Positions 56,844 to 64,000 of a stretch of DNA of 64,000 bases are shown piece after piece. The DNA is from Allokutzneria sp. A3M-2-11 16. Lineage in GTDB: Bacteria > Actinomycetota > Actinomycetes > Mycobacteriales > Pseudonocardiaceae. Both the position numbers and the translations under genes were made by a program. Where the stretch lies: NCBI RefSeq assembly GCF_024213555.1, contig NZ_JANAVO010000001.1, positions 1,612,001 to 1,676,000 on the forward strand, given 5' to 3'. The notes beneath the pieces are model-generated. The model was not told where the DNA came from. It saw only the letters and a list, made by a program, of their open reading frames with translations, and did not search any database. The stretch's first letter is position 1. Every line of letters starts with the position of its first letter.

Positions 56844-58055
56844 CTAGTGCCGGGCGGGGGGTGCCGGGAAGAAGCCTGAGTGCTGCGCCCGCGGGGCGGT
56901 GCGGGGAGGCATGCGGGGCACCGGGCGGAGCCGCTCGGTCGGCATGACGCCGCTCCAGCGGACCTCCAGCAGGTCCAGGAACGCGTCCACCTCGCCGTTG
57001 TCGTAGCCGCCGTGGCCCGGCGCGGGCGAGTGGAAGCGGATGTGCTGCACGTCCTTGAGCGTGATGGCGTCCTCGCCCTGCAACGTCGCCTCGACTCGGT
57101 CGAGGAACTGGTCCACCTCGATCTCGTCGTAGCCGACCTCACCGGGGCGGGGGCGGTGGAAGGCGACCTTGCGGACGTCCTCCGCGGTCAGCATCGGCAT
57201 CGGTTTCGGCTTGCTGCGCGGTGGCAGCTGCGTCAGGGAGAGCGCGAGGCGGTCCAGCAGCGCGTCGACGCCGTCCGCGTCGTAGCCGGGCTTGCCCCGG
57301 CGCGGCGGGGTGAAGCGGATGTCGGCGACCTGCTGCGGGGTGATGGAGTCCTTGCCGCGCATGGTCGCCTCGACGCGCGCGAGGAACGCGTCGACCTGCT
57401 TCTCGTCGTAGCCCCGGCCGCCGGGGACGGGTGGGCGGAACGCCTGATCGCGGACCTTGTCGCGGACCGGGGGCGCCTTGCGCTCGGTGATCTCGGTGGG
57501 GCGATCGGCCAGCTCGTCGTCGTCGAGCTGTTTGGCGAGGCGGGCGAGGAAGGCGTCCACCTCGTCCTCGTCGTAGGCGTCACCGCGGCGCTTGGCGGAC
57601 TTGAAGCGGGCGGCGCGGATCTTCTCCGCGGTCAGCGAGTCGTCGCCGCGCAGGGTCGCCTCGATCCGGTCCAGGAAGGCGTCGACCTCTTCGTCGTCGT
57701 AGCCCGCCTTGCCGCGGCCCGGTTTCTTGAACACGACCTTGCCGATGTCCGCGGCGCGGATGCGGCTCGCGGCGGGCTTCTCCTGGGGTACGTCGTCGTC
57801 GGCCCGCCCCTTGAGCGTTGCCATCGCGCGGTCGAGGAAGTCGTCGACCTCGTCCTCGTCATAGCCGCGGCGGCGCCACCGCGCGGGCGGGAAGCGGACT
57901 TCGAGGATGTCCTTCGGAGTGAGCGTGTCCTTGCCCCGGAGGGTGGCCTCCACCCGATCGAGGAAGGCGTCGACCGCGTCATCGGAATAGCCCCGCTCAC
58001 CGCGCGGCGGTTTCGCGAACGCCGCGGTACGGATCTCTTCCGGGGTGAGTGTCAT
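56844..58055 (-). CDS. DivIVA-domain repeat protein, eight repeats in four pairs
   Basis: A 403-residue acidic/basic soluble protein built from eight copies of the DivIVA N-terminal signature 'GYDxxxVDxFLDRVEATL', each preceded by a Phe-containing lead. Repeats come in alternating long ('...LRGKDTLTPKDILEVRF') and short forms, giving four tandem pairs. Actinobacterial DivIVA (Wag31) binds curved membrane through one such domain; proteins with many copies are recognised as DivIVA-domain repeat proteins, with no defined role. The C-terminal 40 residues are Pro/Arg-rich. I use the ATG of 'MTLTPEEIRTAAF'. Confidence 0.85.
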   Translation of the reverse strand: MTLTPEEIRTAAFAKPPRGERGYSDDAVDAFLDRVEATLRGKDTLTPKDILEVRFPPARWRRRGYDEDEVDDFLDRAMATLKGRADDDVPQEKPAASRIRAADIGKVVFKKPGRGKAGYDDEEVDAFLDRIEATLRGDDSLTAEKIRAARFKSAKRRGDAYDEDEVDAFLARLAKQLDDDELADRPTEITERKAPPVRDKVRDQAFRPPVPGGRGYDEKQVDAFLARVEATMRGKDSITPQQVADIRFTPPRRGKPGYDADGVDALLDRLALSLTQLPPRSKPKPMPMLTAEDVRKVAFHRPRPGEVGYDEIEVDQFLDRVEATLQGEDAITLKDVQHIRFHSPAPGHGGYDNGEVDAFLDLLEVRWSGVMPTERLRPVPRMPPRTAPRAQHSGFFPAPPARH

Positions 58056-58182
58056 GACTGCCGCCGCCTCATGCTCTGTCCTGCCCCGACTACCCGCCGT
58101 CAACACGTCGAGCCACACTTTGCCCAATCGGGCGATGCACATCAAGGCTTGTCAGGCGGCAAATGCTTGATGTGGGCGGTTT

Positions 58183-58231
58183 ACCTGACAGCCGTCAGGT
58201 AGGCGGGTAAGCTACCTAACCAATGTCAGGT
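58183..58231. promoter_or_regulatory. Two TetR-type operators at the tetR start
   Basis: ACCTGAC-AGCC-GTCAGGT (58183-58200) is a perfect palindrome, and ACCTAAC-CAAT-GTCAGGT (58214-58231) is the same site with one mismatch. The second overlaps the ATG at 58223. Centres are 31 bp apart. Confidence 0.7.
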
Positions 58232-58858
58232 AACGCGGGATCCACCCCCAGGAAACGGCTCCGGCCGGACGACCGCCGCGCGCTCATCGTCAGCGCCGCG
58301 ATGGAGGTCTTCGCCGTCAACGGCTACGACAGGGCGTCCATGCGCGCGGTCGCGAAGGCCGCGGGGATCAGCACGCCGGTGCTCTACGACCACTTCCCGT
58401 CGAAGGCCGGGCTCTACGCGCACCTCGTCGAGTCACAGGCGACCGCGTTCATCGAGCACTGGTCCGCGCAGGAACCGGCGGAGACACCGGAGCAGCTGGT
58501 CACCCGGTCCCTCGACGCGATCTTCGCGTGGATCGAGGGCAACGAGCACGCGTGGCGAATGATCTTCCTGGACTCGCCGGGCGACGCCGAGGTGGCTGAG
58601 GCGCACCGGCGCGGACAGGAACTGGCCACCCAGCGGCTGACCGAACTGTTCCACCGCATCCCCGAGCTGTCCCTCTCGGTGGACCTGGAGCGCGCGCGGG
58701 CCGACGAGGTGCTGGCCGAGTCCTCGAAGTGGGCGGTCAACGCCCTGGCGGCCTGGTGGTGGCGCAACCGCGACGTGAGCCGCGAGCAGATCGTGCTGCT
58801 CGCCCGCGACCTGTTGTGGCGGGGATTGGCGTCGACGACGAGGAGTGCACCGACATGA
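58223..58858 (+). CDS. TetR-family regulator
   Basis: A 211-residue regulator with helix-turn-helix 'VSAAMEVFAVNGYDRASMRAVAKAAGISTPVLYDHFPSKAGLYAHLVE' at residues 23-70. The ATGA overlap couples it to the downstream SnoaL-like gene. Two ACCTGAC/GTCAGGT operators overlap its start, so it is probably an autorepressor that blocks its own operon. Confidence 0.9.
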   Translation: MSGNAGSTPRKRLRPDDRRALIVSAAMEVFAVNGYDRASMRAVAKAAGISTPVLYDHFPSKAGLYAHLVESQATAFIEHWSAQEPAETPEQLVTRSLDAIFAWIEGNEHAWRMIFLDSPGDAEVAEAHRRGQELATQRLTELFHRIPELSLSVDLERARADEVLAESSKWAVNALAAWWWRNRDVSREQIVLLARDLLWRGLASTTRSAPT

Positions 58859-59340
58859 CCATGGAAACCACCGAGACGTTCCGGCGCGCGACGGAGACCG
58901 GCGACGTCGAGCTGGCGATGTCCACGATGTCCGAGGACGTCGTGCTGCGGTCACCGCTGACCGACCGCGGCCGCTTCGCCGGGCGCGAGGACGTGCGCGC
59001 CGTTTTCGAGGCGGCGTTGAGCAGCATCGAGGACATCCGCTTCCACACCGACATCGGCGACGACCGCCAGCGCGCGTTGTTCTACCGCGGACGGGTCGGC
59101 CGCACCGCGATCGAGGAGTGCTCGCTGGTGCGGCTCGACGACCAGGCGCGCATCGTCGAGCTCACGATGTGGATGAGGCCGTTGCCCGGCATCACCGCCG
59201 TGATGGGCGCGCTCGGCCCCAAGATCGCGCGGAGCTTCGGGAAGCCGAAGCTGGCCGTGCTGCTGTCGGTCCTCACCAAGCCGTTGCAGGTGATGGTGGG
59301 CTCCGGCGACCGGCTGGCCGCCCGCGTGCTCAAGCGCTGA
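58855..59340 (+). CDS. SnoaL/NTF2-like protein
   Basis: A 161-residue small protein of the NTF2-like fold: 'TETFRRATETGDVELAMSTMSEDVVLRSPLTDRGRFAGREDVRAVFEAALSSIEDIRFH' is the typical opening. AGGAG lies nine bases before the ATG, and the start overlaps the TetR stop by four bases. The family includes cyclases, isomerases and ligand-binding proteins; no function can be assigned. It is the only likely target gene of the TetR in its operon. Confidence 0.75.
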   Translation: MTMETTETFRRATETGDVELAMSTMSEDVVLRSPLTDRGRFAGREDVRAVFEAALSSIEDIRFHTDIGDDRQRALFYRGRVGRTAIEECSLVRLDDQARIVELTMWMRPLPGITAVMGALGPKIARSFGKPKLAVLLSVLTKPLQVMVGSGDRLAARVLKR

Positions 59341-59559
59341 TCAGCGCGAGCCCGCGTGCTGGAACTCGACGCAGGCCAGGATGTCGGCCGGGGTCAGCTC
59401 CGGGTGCCGCTGGATGATCTCCTGGTCGCTCAGGCCCTGGCAGACCAGCGCGACGATCGCGGACACCGAGATCGTCGTGCCCGTCACCACCGGAACGCCC
59501 TGGAGCACGTCGGGGTCCATTGAGATCTCCGAAAGAGCCACGGGCCCATCATCGACCAT
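59341..59559 (-). CDS. DUF433 protein, antitoxin-like
   Basis: A 72-residue protein matching DUF433 ('ISMDPDVLQGVPVVTGTTISVSAIVALVCQGLSDQEIIQRHPELTPADILACVEF'), a compact HTH family often found as antitoxins beside DUF5615 PIN-like toxins. No toxin-like partner is visible on either side, so it is an orphan or regulates elsewhere. A GTG at 59541 is an alternative start. Confidence 0.72.
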   Translation of the reverse strand: MVDDGPVALSEISMDPDVLQGVPVVTGTTISVSAIVALVCQGLSDQEIIQRHPELTPADILACVEFQHAGSR

Positions 59560-59577
59560 CGCCGCCGGTCAAGACAA

Positions 59578-59600
59578 ACAGCCCCGGGCTTCGGGGCTGT
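59578..59600 (-). terminator. Terminator of the SSS symporter gene
   Basis: ACAGCCCCG (59578-59586) pairs with CGGGGCTGT (59592-59600) around a five-base loop; on the minus strand TTTGTCTTG follows. Confidence 0.8.
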
Positions 59601-59616
59601 TCGCCTCGACCGCGGA

Positions 59617-61116
59617 TCAGGAGGTCCTGACCGTCGCGACCTCGTCGGTGGACAGCGAGTCGATCAGCTCGTCCCGCCTGGTGTCGCGTTCCGGGCGGAG
59701 CAGCCCGACCACCACGTAGAGGACCAGCGAGGTCAGCAGCGGGAAGGCGACCAGCGCCTCCTTGTCGACCGCGACCCCGTTCTGCTGGCTGATGTAGAGG
59801 AAGGCCCAGACCCCGAGCCCGCCGACCACCGAGGAGATCGCCGCGCTCGGCCCCATCCGGCGGAACCACGGGAGCAGGCCGAGCATCAGCGGCACCGCGA
59901 TCGGCCCCATCGTCGCCGCGACCAGGTCCACCACGATCTTGAGCACCCAGCCCTGGCCGCCCGAGGTGACGGCGATCAGCATGCTCACCCCGATGAACAG
60001 GAACGTGGTGATCCGCGCCAGCCGCAGCTGTTTGTCCGCGGTCAGGTCCCGCACGCCCTTCCACAGGTGCGGCAGCATGTCCCTGGTGATCACCGCGGAG
60101 ATCACGTTGGCGTCGGAGGACACCATCGCCATGGTGTGCGAGAAGAACCCCGCGAGCACCAGGCCGATCATCCCGGCGGGCAGCATGATCTTGCCGAGCT
60201 CGATGTAGGCGTCGTCGGCCGTGGCCAGGCCGGGCACGATCAGCGGGGCCGCCCACATCGGGAAGAACAGGATCAGCGGCCACACCAGCCACAGCGCGCT
60301 GGAGAGCAGCGCGGAGCGCTTGGCGGCGGCCCCGTCCGGCGCGGCCATGTAGCGCTGCGCCAGGTTCCACATGCCGCCGTTGTACTCCAGGGTCTTGATG
60401 ATGAACAGCGCCATGAAGAACGTCGCGGTGTAGGGCTCGCGCAGCGGTTCGCTGTTGGCCGCGGGCAGCTGGCCCCAGATCTCCCACATGAACTGGATGC
60501 CGCCGAAGTGCGCGGCGACGGCGGCGAACATGACGATGCCCGCGGCGGCCTGGATGATGAACTGGCCGAAGTCGGTGAGCGCGTCGGCCCACAGGCCGCC
60601 CATCACCGAGTAGACCATCGTCACCACACCGACGATCACAATGCCCCAGGTGATCGGCACCCCGGCGAACCCGCGCAGCAGCACGGCGACCGCGGCCCAC
60701 TTCGCCGCGATGTCCACGACCTTGAGCAGGGTGCCCGCCCAGGCCATCACCTGCTGGGTGGGCAGGTTGTAGCGGGTGGCCAGGTACTCCAGCGGCGAGG
60801 CGACGCCGTGCTTGGCGCGCAGGCGGTTCCACCGCGCGGAGAACAGGAAGGCACCGATCCCGATGCCGACGCCGATGGTCAGCGCCCACCACACGTAGAC
60901 CGTGAGGCCGAGCCGGTACGCCTCGCTGGCGAAGGCCACGAACATGACGGCGCTGTAGCCGGACATGTGGTGCGAGATACCGGAGAGCCACCACGGCATT
61001 CGCCCGCCAGCGGTGAAGAAGTCCAGCACGTTCCTGATGCGCGTGCGGGACCACCAGCCGATGCCGACCATCACGAAGAAGTACCCGCCGACCACGATCC
61101 AGTCGAGGGTCCCCAT
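59617..61116 (-). CDS. Sodium:solute symporter (SSS family)
   Basis: A 499-residue transporter with about 13 membrane helices. It starts 'MGTLDWIVVGGYFFVMVGIGWWSR' after GGGAGG four bases upstream; a longer frame would add 35 basic, non-conserved residues. 'HMSGYSAVMFVAFASEAYRLGLTVYVWW' and 'GGMWNLAQRYMAA' fit the family. The substrate is unknown; sugars, proline, sialic acid or solute uptake are all possible. It ends in a T-rich terminator and is 174 bp downstream of a TetR gene on the same strand, which may control it. Confidence 0.86.
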   Translation of the reverse strand: MGTLDWIVVGGYFFVMVGIGWWSRTRIRNVLDFFTAGGRMPWWLSGISHHMSGYSAVMFVAFASEAYRLGLTVYVWWALTIGVGIGIGAFLFSARWNRLRAKHGVASPLEYLATRYNLPTQQVMAWAGTLLKVVDIAAKWAAVAVLLRGFAGVPITWGIVIVGVVTMVYSVMGGLWADALTDFGQFIIQAAAGIVMFAAVAAHFGGIQFMWEIWGQLPAANSEPLREPYTATFFMALFIIKTLEYNGGMWNLAQRYMAAPDGAAAKRSALLSSALWLVWPLILFFPMWAAPLIVPGLATADDAYIELGKIMLPAGMIGLVLAGFFSHTMAMVSSDANVISAVITRDMLPHLWKGVRDLTADKQLRLARITTFLFIGVSMLIAVTSGGQGWVLKIVVDLVAATMGPIAVPLMLGLLPWFRRMGPSAAISSVVGGLGVWAFLYISQQNGVAVDKEALVAFPLLTSLVLYVVVGLLRPERDTRRDELIDSLSTDEVATVRTS

Positions 61117-61290
61117 GAGACCTCCCAGGGTTGTGCGCGAAGCCTGCGCACCGCGAGGGCACCGGGGGCCGTTCGGCGACGACGGGAGCTGGCGGACTCC
61201 CTTGCCCCTCGGCATCCGCACGGGATTGCTGAGTGGCTTACGTCATACGGCGGGGACGCTGGTTAACGGAATGGTCACGGGCGAACTGAG

Positions 61291-61887
61291 TCACACTCGT
61301 GACTGTTGTTCATGTATGTGAGTCACGGCGGCCTGGGCGAAGTCCCCGATGTGCTTCCGGAGCCGGTCTCGGCCGTCCTCGGTGTCGACGTCCTCGCCGA
61401 GCACGAGCCTGGCCATCTGCGGCACGACCACCGGCCACGAGCACATCGCCATGAACATGAACATGTACGGCGCGGCCTCCTCGGCGGTCTCCAGGCCGAG
61501 CGCGTCGGCCATCGCCTGGTTCTTGCGCACGTAGTGCTCGACCCGGCTGCGCCGGTTGGGACAGGAACCGCCGCCCTGCATGCCCTCCCAGACGAGCAGC
61601 CGCACCAGGTCGGGCTGCTGCCGGTGGAAGTCGTGCACGCGCCGCACGTACGCGCCGATGTCCCGGCCCGGCGCGCCGACGAACTCCATGACCTCGTCCA
61701 GCACCTCGTCCAGCACGGCGTCGAAGAGCTTGTCCTTGCTCCCGAAGTAGCCGTAGATGCGCTCCTTGCTCACCCCCGCGCGCTCGGCGATGCGGTCGAC
61801 GCGCGCACCGGCAGCCCCGTGAGCTGCGAATTCAACCCGCGCGGCGGCGAGCAGGCTGGCCTTGGTGGCTTTCGGGTCCCTGGACAT
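61291..61887 (-). CDS. TetR-family regulator
   Basis: A 198-residue repressor with helix-turn-helix 'LLAAARVEFAAHGAAGARVDRIAERAGVSKERIYGYFGSKDKLFDAVLD' at residues 12-60. It is divergent from an MFS gene over a 60-bp spacer holding two near-identical palindromes. TAGCGT (61894-61899) six bases before the ATG suggests a leaderless transcript, so operator binding would block both promoters. Confidence 0.9.
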   Translation of the reverse strand: MSRDPKATKASLLAAARVEFAAHGAAGARVDRIAERAGVSKERIYGYFGSKDKLFDAVLDEVLDEVMEFVGAPGRDIGAYVRRVHDFHRQQPDLVRLLVWEGMQGGGSCPNRRSRVEHYVRKNQAMADALGLETAEEAAPYMFMFMAMCSWPVVVPQMARLVLGEDVDTEDGRDRLRKHIGDFAQAAVTHIHEQQSRV

Positions 61888-61893
61888 GCGCCA

Positions 61894-61899
61894 ACGCTA
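61894..61899 (-). promoter_or_regulatory. -10 element TAGCGT of tetR
   Basis: TAGCGT on the minus strand is followed after six bases by the ATG at 61887. Confidence 0.5.
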
Positions 61900-61931
61900 C
61901 CAACTGGTTGGTTGACTACCAACCGGTTGGT
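61899..61931. promoter_or_regulatory. Tandem TetR operators between tetR and MFS genes
   Basis: ACCAACTGGTTGGT (61899-61912) and ACCAACCGGTTGGT (61918-61931) are near-identical 14-bp palindromes 19 bp apart in the divergent promoter region. Confidence 0.75.
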
Positions 61932-61935
61932 TGGT

Positions 61936-61941
61936 TAGCGT
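61936..61941 (+). promoter_or_regulatory. -10 element TAGCGT of the MFS gene
   Basis: TAGCGT ends six bases before the ATG at 61948, mirroring the tetR promoter. Confidence 0.5.
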
Positions 61942-61947
61942 CCTCGC

Positions 61948-63114
61948 ATGCATTCGCCCCCTGCGCTCGCCGAGCGGCGGACCTTCGCCCCGCTCGGCCG
62001 GACCGTCACCGCGTTAGGCGTGGCCGCCGTGCTCGTGGTGAGCCAGCTGTACGCGTCCATTCCCCTGTCCGCCTTGACCGCGGCCGATTTCGGTGTCGCG
62101 GAGTCCGCACTGGCGTGGTCGTCCACCGGCTTCGGCCTGGCCTACGCCCTCGGTTTCCTGTTCCTCGGCCCGCTGTCCGACCGCTTCGGCCCGGGGCGGG
62201 TGATGGTCGTCGGGCTCGCGGTGGCCGCGGTGACCACCGCCGCGGTCGCCATCGCGCCCGGGGTCAGCGCGCTCGTCGTGCTGCGCGCGATCCAGGGCTT
62301 CACCGCGGCGGCCTTCGCCCCGGCCGCGATGGCCTACGTCGCCGAGCAGATCGACCCGCGGCGCCGCGCGATCGCCTACACGATCTTGACGAGCGCGTTC
62401 GTCTCGTCCGCGGTGATCGGCCAGGTTGGCGCGCAGTTGCTCGGCGACCTGGCCGGCTGGCGCGCGGTGTTCGTGGTGAGCGGGATCGGCCTTTTCGCTT
62501 GCGCTGTATGGAAAAAGCTCGCGCTGCGAGCGGATCTGGTGGAGCGCCCTGCCGTGAGCGTGTCGCCGTGGCGCGTCATGCTCGAACTGCTGCGCAACCG
62601 ACGGCTGGTGCTCCTGTTCGCCGCCGCGTCGACCTTGCTCGCGGGCTTCGTCGGGGCCTACTCCGGCATCCAGATCACCGGGCTCGCCGACCACGACGGT
62701 CTGCTGTGGCTGCGGGCCAGTGCTTTGCCCGCGATGGTGCTGACCGGTGTGGCCGCGCCCTTCGTGACCAGGCTCCCCGCGCCGCGCAGAGCCGTTGTGG
62801 CCCTTGGGTTTTCCGCCGTGGGCGCTGCCATCACGACCGTCTCCGGCGGCAGCCTGGTGCTGATCGGCGTCGGCATGTTCCTGTTCTCCGCCTGCGTGGT
62901 GGCCGCCGGTCCCGCCCTGGTCGAGTCGATCGGCGACAACGCGGGCCCGGCTCGCGCGACGGCCGTCTCCATCTACTCCTTCGTGCTGTTCATCGGCGCG
63001 AGCCTGGGCCCGCAGCTCGCGGTTGCCTTGCACAGCGCCGGTTTCGTGGTGATCGCGCTGGCCGTCACCGCCCTGCTCGCGCTCGGCACCGTGCTCGCCC
63101 GCCTCGCCCGCTAG
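61948..63114 (+). CDS. MFS transporter (DHA1-like)
   Basis: A 388-residue, 12-helix major-facilitator protein. 'GPLSDRFGPGRVMVVGLAV' near residue 74 is motif A, and 'LRAIQGFTAAAFAPAAMAYVAEQIDPRRRAIAYTIL' follows. It is divergent from a TetR gene with shared operators, so a drug-induced exporter is likely. Its substrate is unknown. The nested inverted-repeat element begins 12 bases after the stop. Confidence 0.9.
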   Translation: MHSPPALAERRTFAPLGRTVTALGVAAVLVVSQLYASIPLSALTAADFGVAESALAWSSTGFGLAYALGFLFLGPLSDRFGPGRVMVVGLAVAAVTTAAVAIAPGVSALVVLRAIQGFTAAAFAPAAMAYVAEQIDPRRRAIAYTILTSAFVSSAVIGQVGAQLLGDLAGWRAVFVVSGIGLFACAVWKKLALRADLVERPAVSVSPWRVMLELLRNRRLVLLFAAASTLLAGFVGAYSGIQITGLADHDGLLWLRASALPAMVLTGVAAPFVTRLPAPRRAVVALGFSAVGAAITTVSGGSLVLIGVGMFLFSACVVAAGPALVESIGDNAGPARATAVSIYSFVLFIGASLGPQLAVALHSAGFVVIALAVTALLALGTVLARLAR

Positions 63115-63125
63115 CGGGTTCGCCT

Positions 63126-63244
63126 GTCTTCAAGTACCCCGCACCCCCGCTCACACGGTCTCAAACCGCCCCCAACCTCGGCGACGACGCGGGGTTGGGT
63201 GCGGTTGAAGACGTTCTCGGTGGTGGTTCGGGGTACTTGAAGAC
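63126..63244. repeat. Nested inverted-repeat element, copy 2
   Basis: Outer arms GTCTTCAAGTACCCCG (63126-63141) and exact complement (63229-63244) flank an inner imperfect repeat (63158-63180 with 63190-63212). Shared with copy 1 (26764-26878): the TCTTCAAGTAC outer arm, the CCGCCCCCAACC/TTGGGTGCGG-type inner arm and ACGTTCT after it. Confidence 0.8.
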
Positions 63245-63275
63245 GCCCCAACCACCGTGCGGTTCAGGTTGGTGG

Positions 63276-63638
63276 ATGGGTGGGGGTTTGGTGAGCGGGC
63301 GGCGGCACGAGGAGACGACGGCCCAGGCGGTGCAGCGCGGGTTGTTCGCCTCCTACCGCGCCGGACTGGTGGCGAACCTGGCCAATCCGAAAGCGGCCGT
63401 GCTCTATCTCGCACTGCTCCCCCAGTTCCTCCCGGTCGGCGGGGACGTCCTGAGCGGAACGGCGGTGCTGGCCGCGGCGCAGATGGCGCTCAGCGCGTCC
63501 TGGTACACGCTGGCCGTGGGCGCCGTGCGGCGGTTCCTCGCCCGGCCCGGCGGGGGTGTCCGGGTGGATCAGCTCAGCGGCCTGGTGCTGGTCGGTATGG
63601 GTGTACGCATGGTGACGCTCGGTCGAACCGCGGGCTGA
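63276..63638 (+). pseudogene. 5'-truncated LysE/RhtB-family exporter
   Basis: The 120 residues match only the C-terminal half of a LysE/RhtB amino-acid exporter: 'RAGLVANLANPKAAVLYLALLPQFLP' followed by 'VLAAAQMALSASWYTLAVGAVRRFL' and 'QLSGLVLVGMGVRMVTL'. Full proteins are about 205 residues with 'N-P-K' in the centre, so the first three helices are missing. The fragment begins 31 bp after the nested repeat element. I start at the ATG at 63276, but it is probably not a functional gene. Confidence 0.75.
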
Positions 63639-63770
63639 GTTCACCCGCTTGTGACATCAGTTCCCTTGGCCACCGCTTGCTCCGAGTTACCCATGGGTAA
63701 TATCCTGTTGTTACCGGCTAGTAGGGCGCGTCCCTCGGCCAGCAACCCGCGATGACCCGGGAGCAACGAG

Positions 63771-64000
63771 ATGGGCCACTACAAGAGCAACCTGCGCGAC
63801 CTCGAGTTCAACCTGTTCGAGGTGTTCAAGATCCAGCAGCGGCTGGGCAGCGGGCCGTTCGAACAGGCCGACGAGGACACTGCCCGCGGTGTGCTGACCG
63901 AGCTGAACACCCTGGCCACCGGGCCGCTGGCGGACTCCTTCGCCGACGCCGACCGCAACCCGCCGGTCTTCGACCCCAAGACGCACTCGGTGACGCTGCC
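63771..64000 (+). CDS. Acyl-CoA dehydrogenase, N-terminal part
   Basis: The gene runs off the window; 76 residues are visible. '[19 protein letters not shown]' followed by '[34 protein letters not shown]' matches the N-terminal AcylCoA-DH domain of the FadE5-type, broad-chain acyl-CoA dehydrogenases of actinobacteria. GGGAG stands seven bases before the ATG. The enzyme would start fatty-acid beta-oxidation, whose electrons pass to ETF and then to an EtfD-type protein (one is encoded at 26894-29155). Confidence 0.88.
   Translation, partial: MGHYKSNLRDLEFNLFEVFKIQQRLGSGPFEQADEDTARGVLTELNTLATGPLADSFADADRNPPVFDPKTHSVTL

Noticed and set aside
61117-61221. 35-residue longer N-terminus of the SSS symporter
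   Set aside because: The extension is basic and Pro-rich, and the internal ATG has a GGGAGG ribosome binding site and begins at the first helix.

Overview
The window comes from a high-GC actinobacterium, most likely order Pseudonocardiales. Evidence: strong G/C third-position bias, GTG starts, HspR/HAIR heat-shock control, SigE-family ECF sigma factors, DUF3558 lipoproteins, an EtfD-type iron-sulfur protein, and gene order resembling the mycobacterial Rv0321-Rv0384 region (dcd, etfD, dnaK operon, clpB-Rv0383c-pyrE-SpoU methylase). It is ordinary chromosome: no transposase, integrase, phage gene, CRISPR array or secondary-metabolite cluster was seen. The first and last genes run off the window.

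Layout. 1-12.7 kb: pentapeptide-type protein, flavoprotein, purS-purQ-purL, an NAD-dependent epimerase, a secreted serine protease, a metallo-beta-lactamase-fold hydrolase, a DUF2334 deacetylase, purC, two small secreted proteins, a TetR regulator and purB. 12.8-15.0 kb: an accessory patch with a NYN-domain nuclease divergent from a frame-disrupted HEPN-like gene. 15.1-18.7 kb: dnaE. 18.7-22.7 kb: two ECF sigma / membrane anti-sigma operons flanking a guanidinium-exporter-like SMR gene and its TetR. 22.7-31.6 kb: threonine aldolase, HAD phosphatase, aminotransferase, an SdrD-B-like secreted protein, EtfD-like oxidoreductase, and a large secreted protease with a LADTG sorting signal. 31.9-36.2 kb: dnaK-grpE-dnaJ-hspR. 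36.2-43.6 kb: DUF3558 pair, sialidase-like protein, flavohemoglobin-like protein, PPOX protein, two MarR regulators and a DHA2 efflux pump. 43.7-55.1 kb: clpB, Rv0383c-like protein, Uma2, SDR, MarR, pyrE, SpoU methylase, GH76, purD, CDF transporter, DUF11 protein, dcd. 55.2-64 kb: tRNA-Gly, two secreted proteases, a DivIVA-repeat protein, TetR/SnoaL, DUF433, SSS symporter, TetR/MFS, a truncated LysE gene and the start of an acyl-CoA dehydrogenase.

How they work together. Six de novo purine genes (purS/Q/L, purC, purB, purD) and pyrE/dcd make this a nucleotide-metabolism neighbourhood. The dnaK operon and clpB share HspR-type inverted repeats (CTTGAGC-N7-GCTCAAG class), so the two chaperone systems are probably one regulon. 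Each of several efflux genes sits beside its own TetR or MarR gene with visible palindromic operators.

Most worth a second look: (i) a cluster of DnaA-box-like sites, two perfect, inside the 3' end of the DHA2 transporter gene; (ii) two copies of a ~115-bp nested inverted-repeat element, one next to a 5'-truncated transporter gene; (iii) a 13-bp palindrome GTCCAC-W-GTGGAC found four times, mostly inside genes; (iv) the NYN/HEPN nuclease pair; (v) a ten-base motif GGTTGCATCG upstream of both ECF sigma genes.
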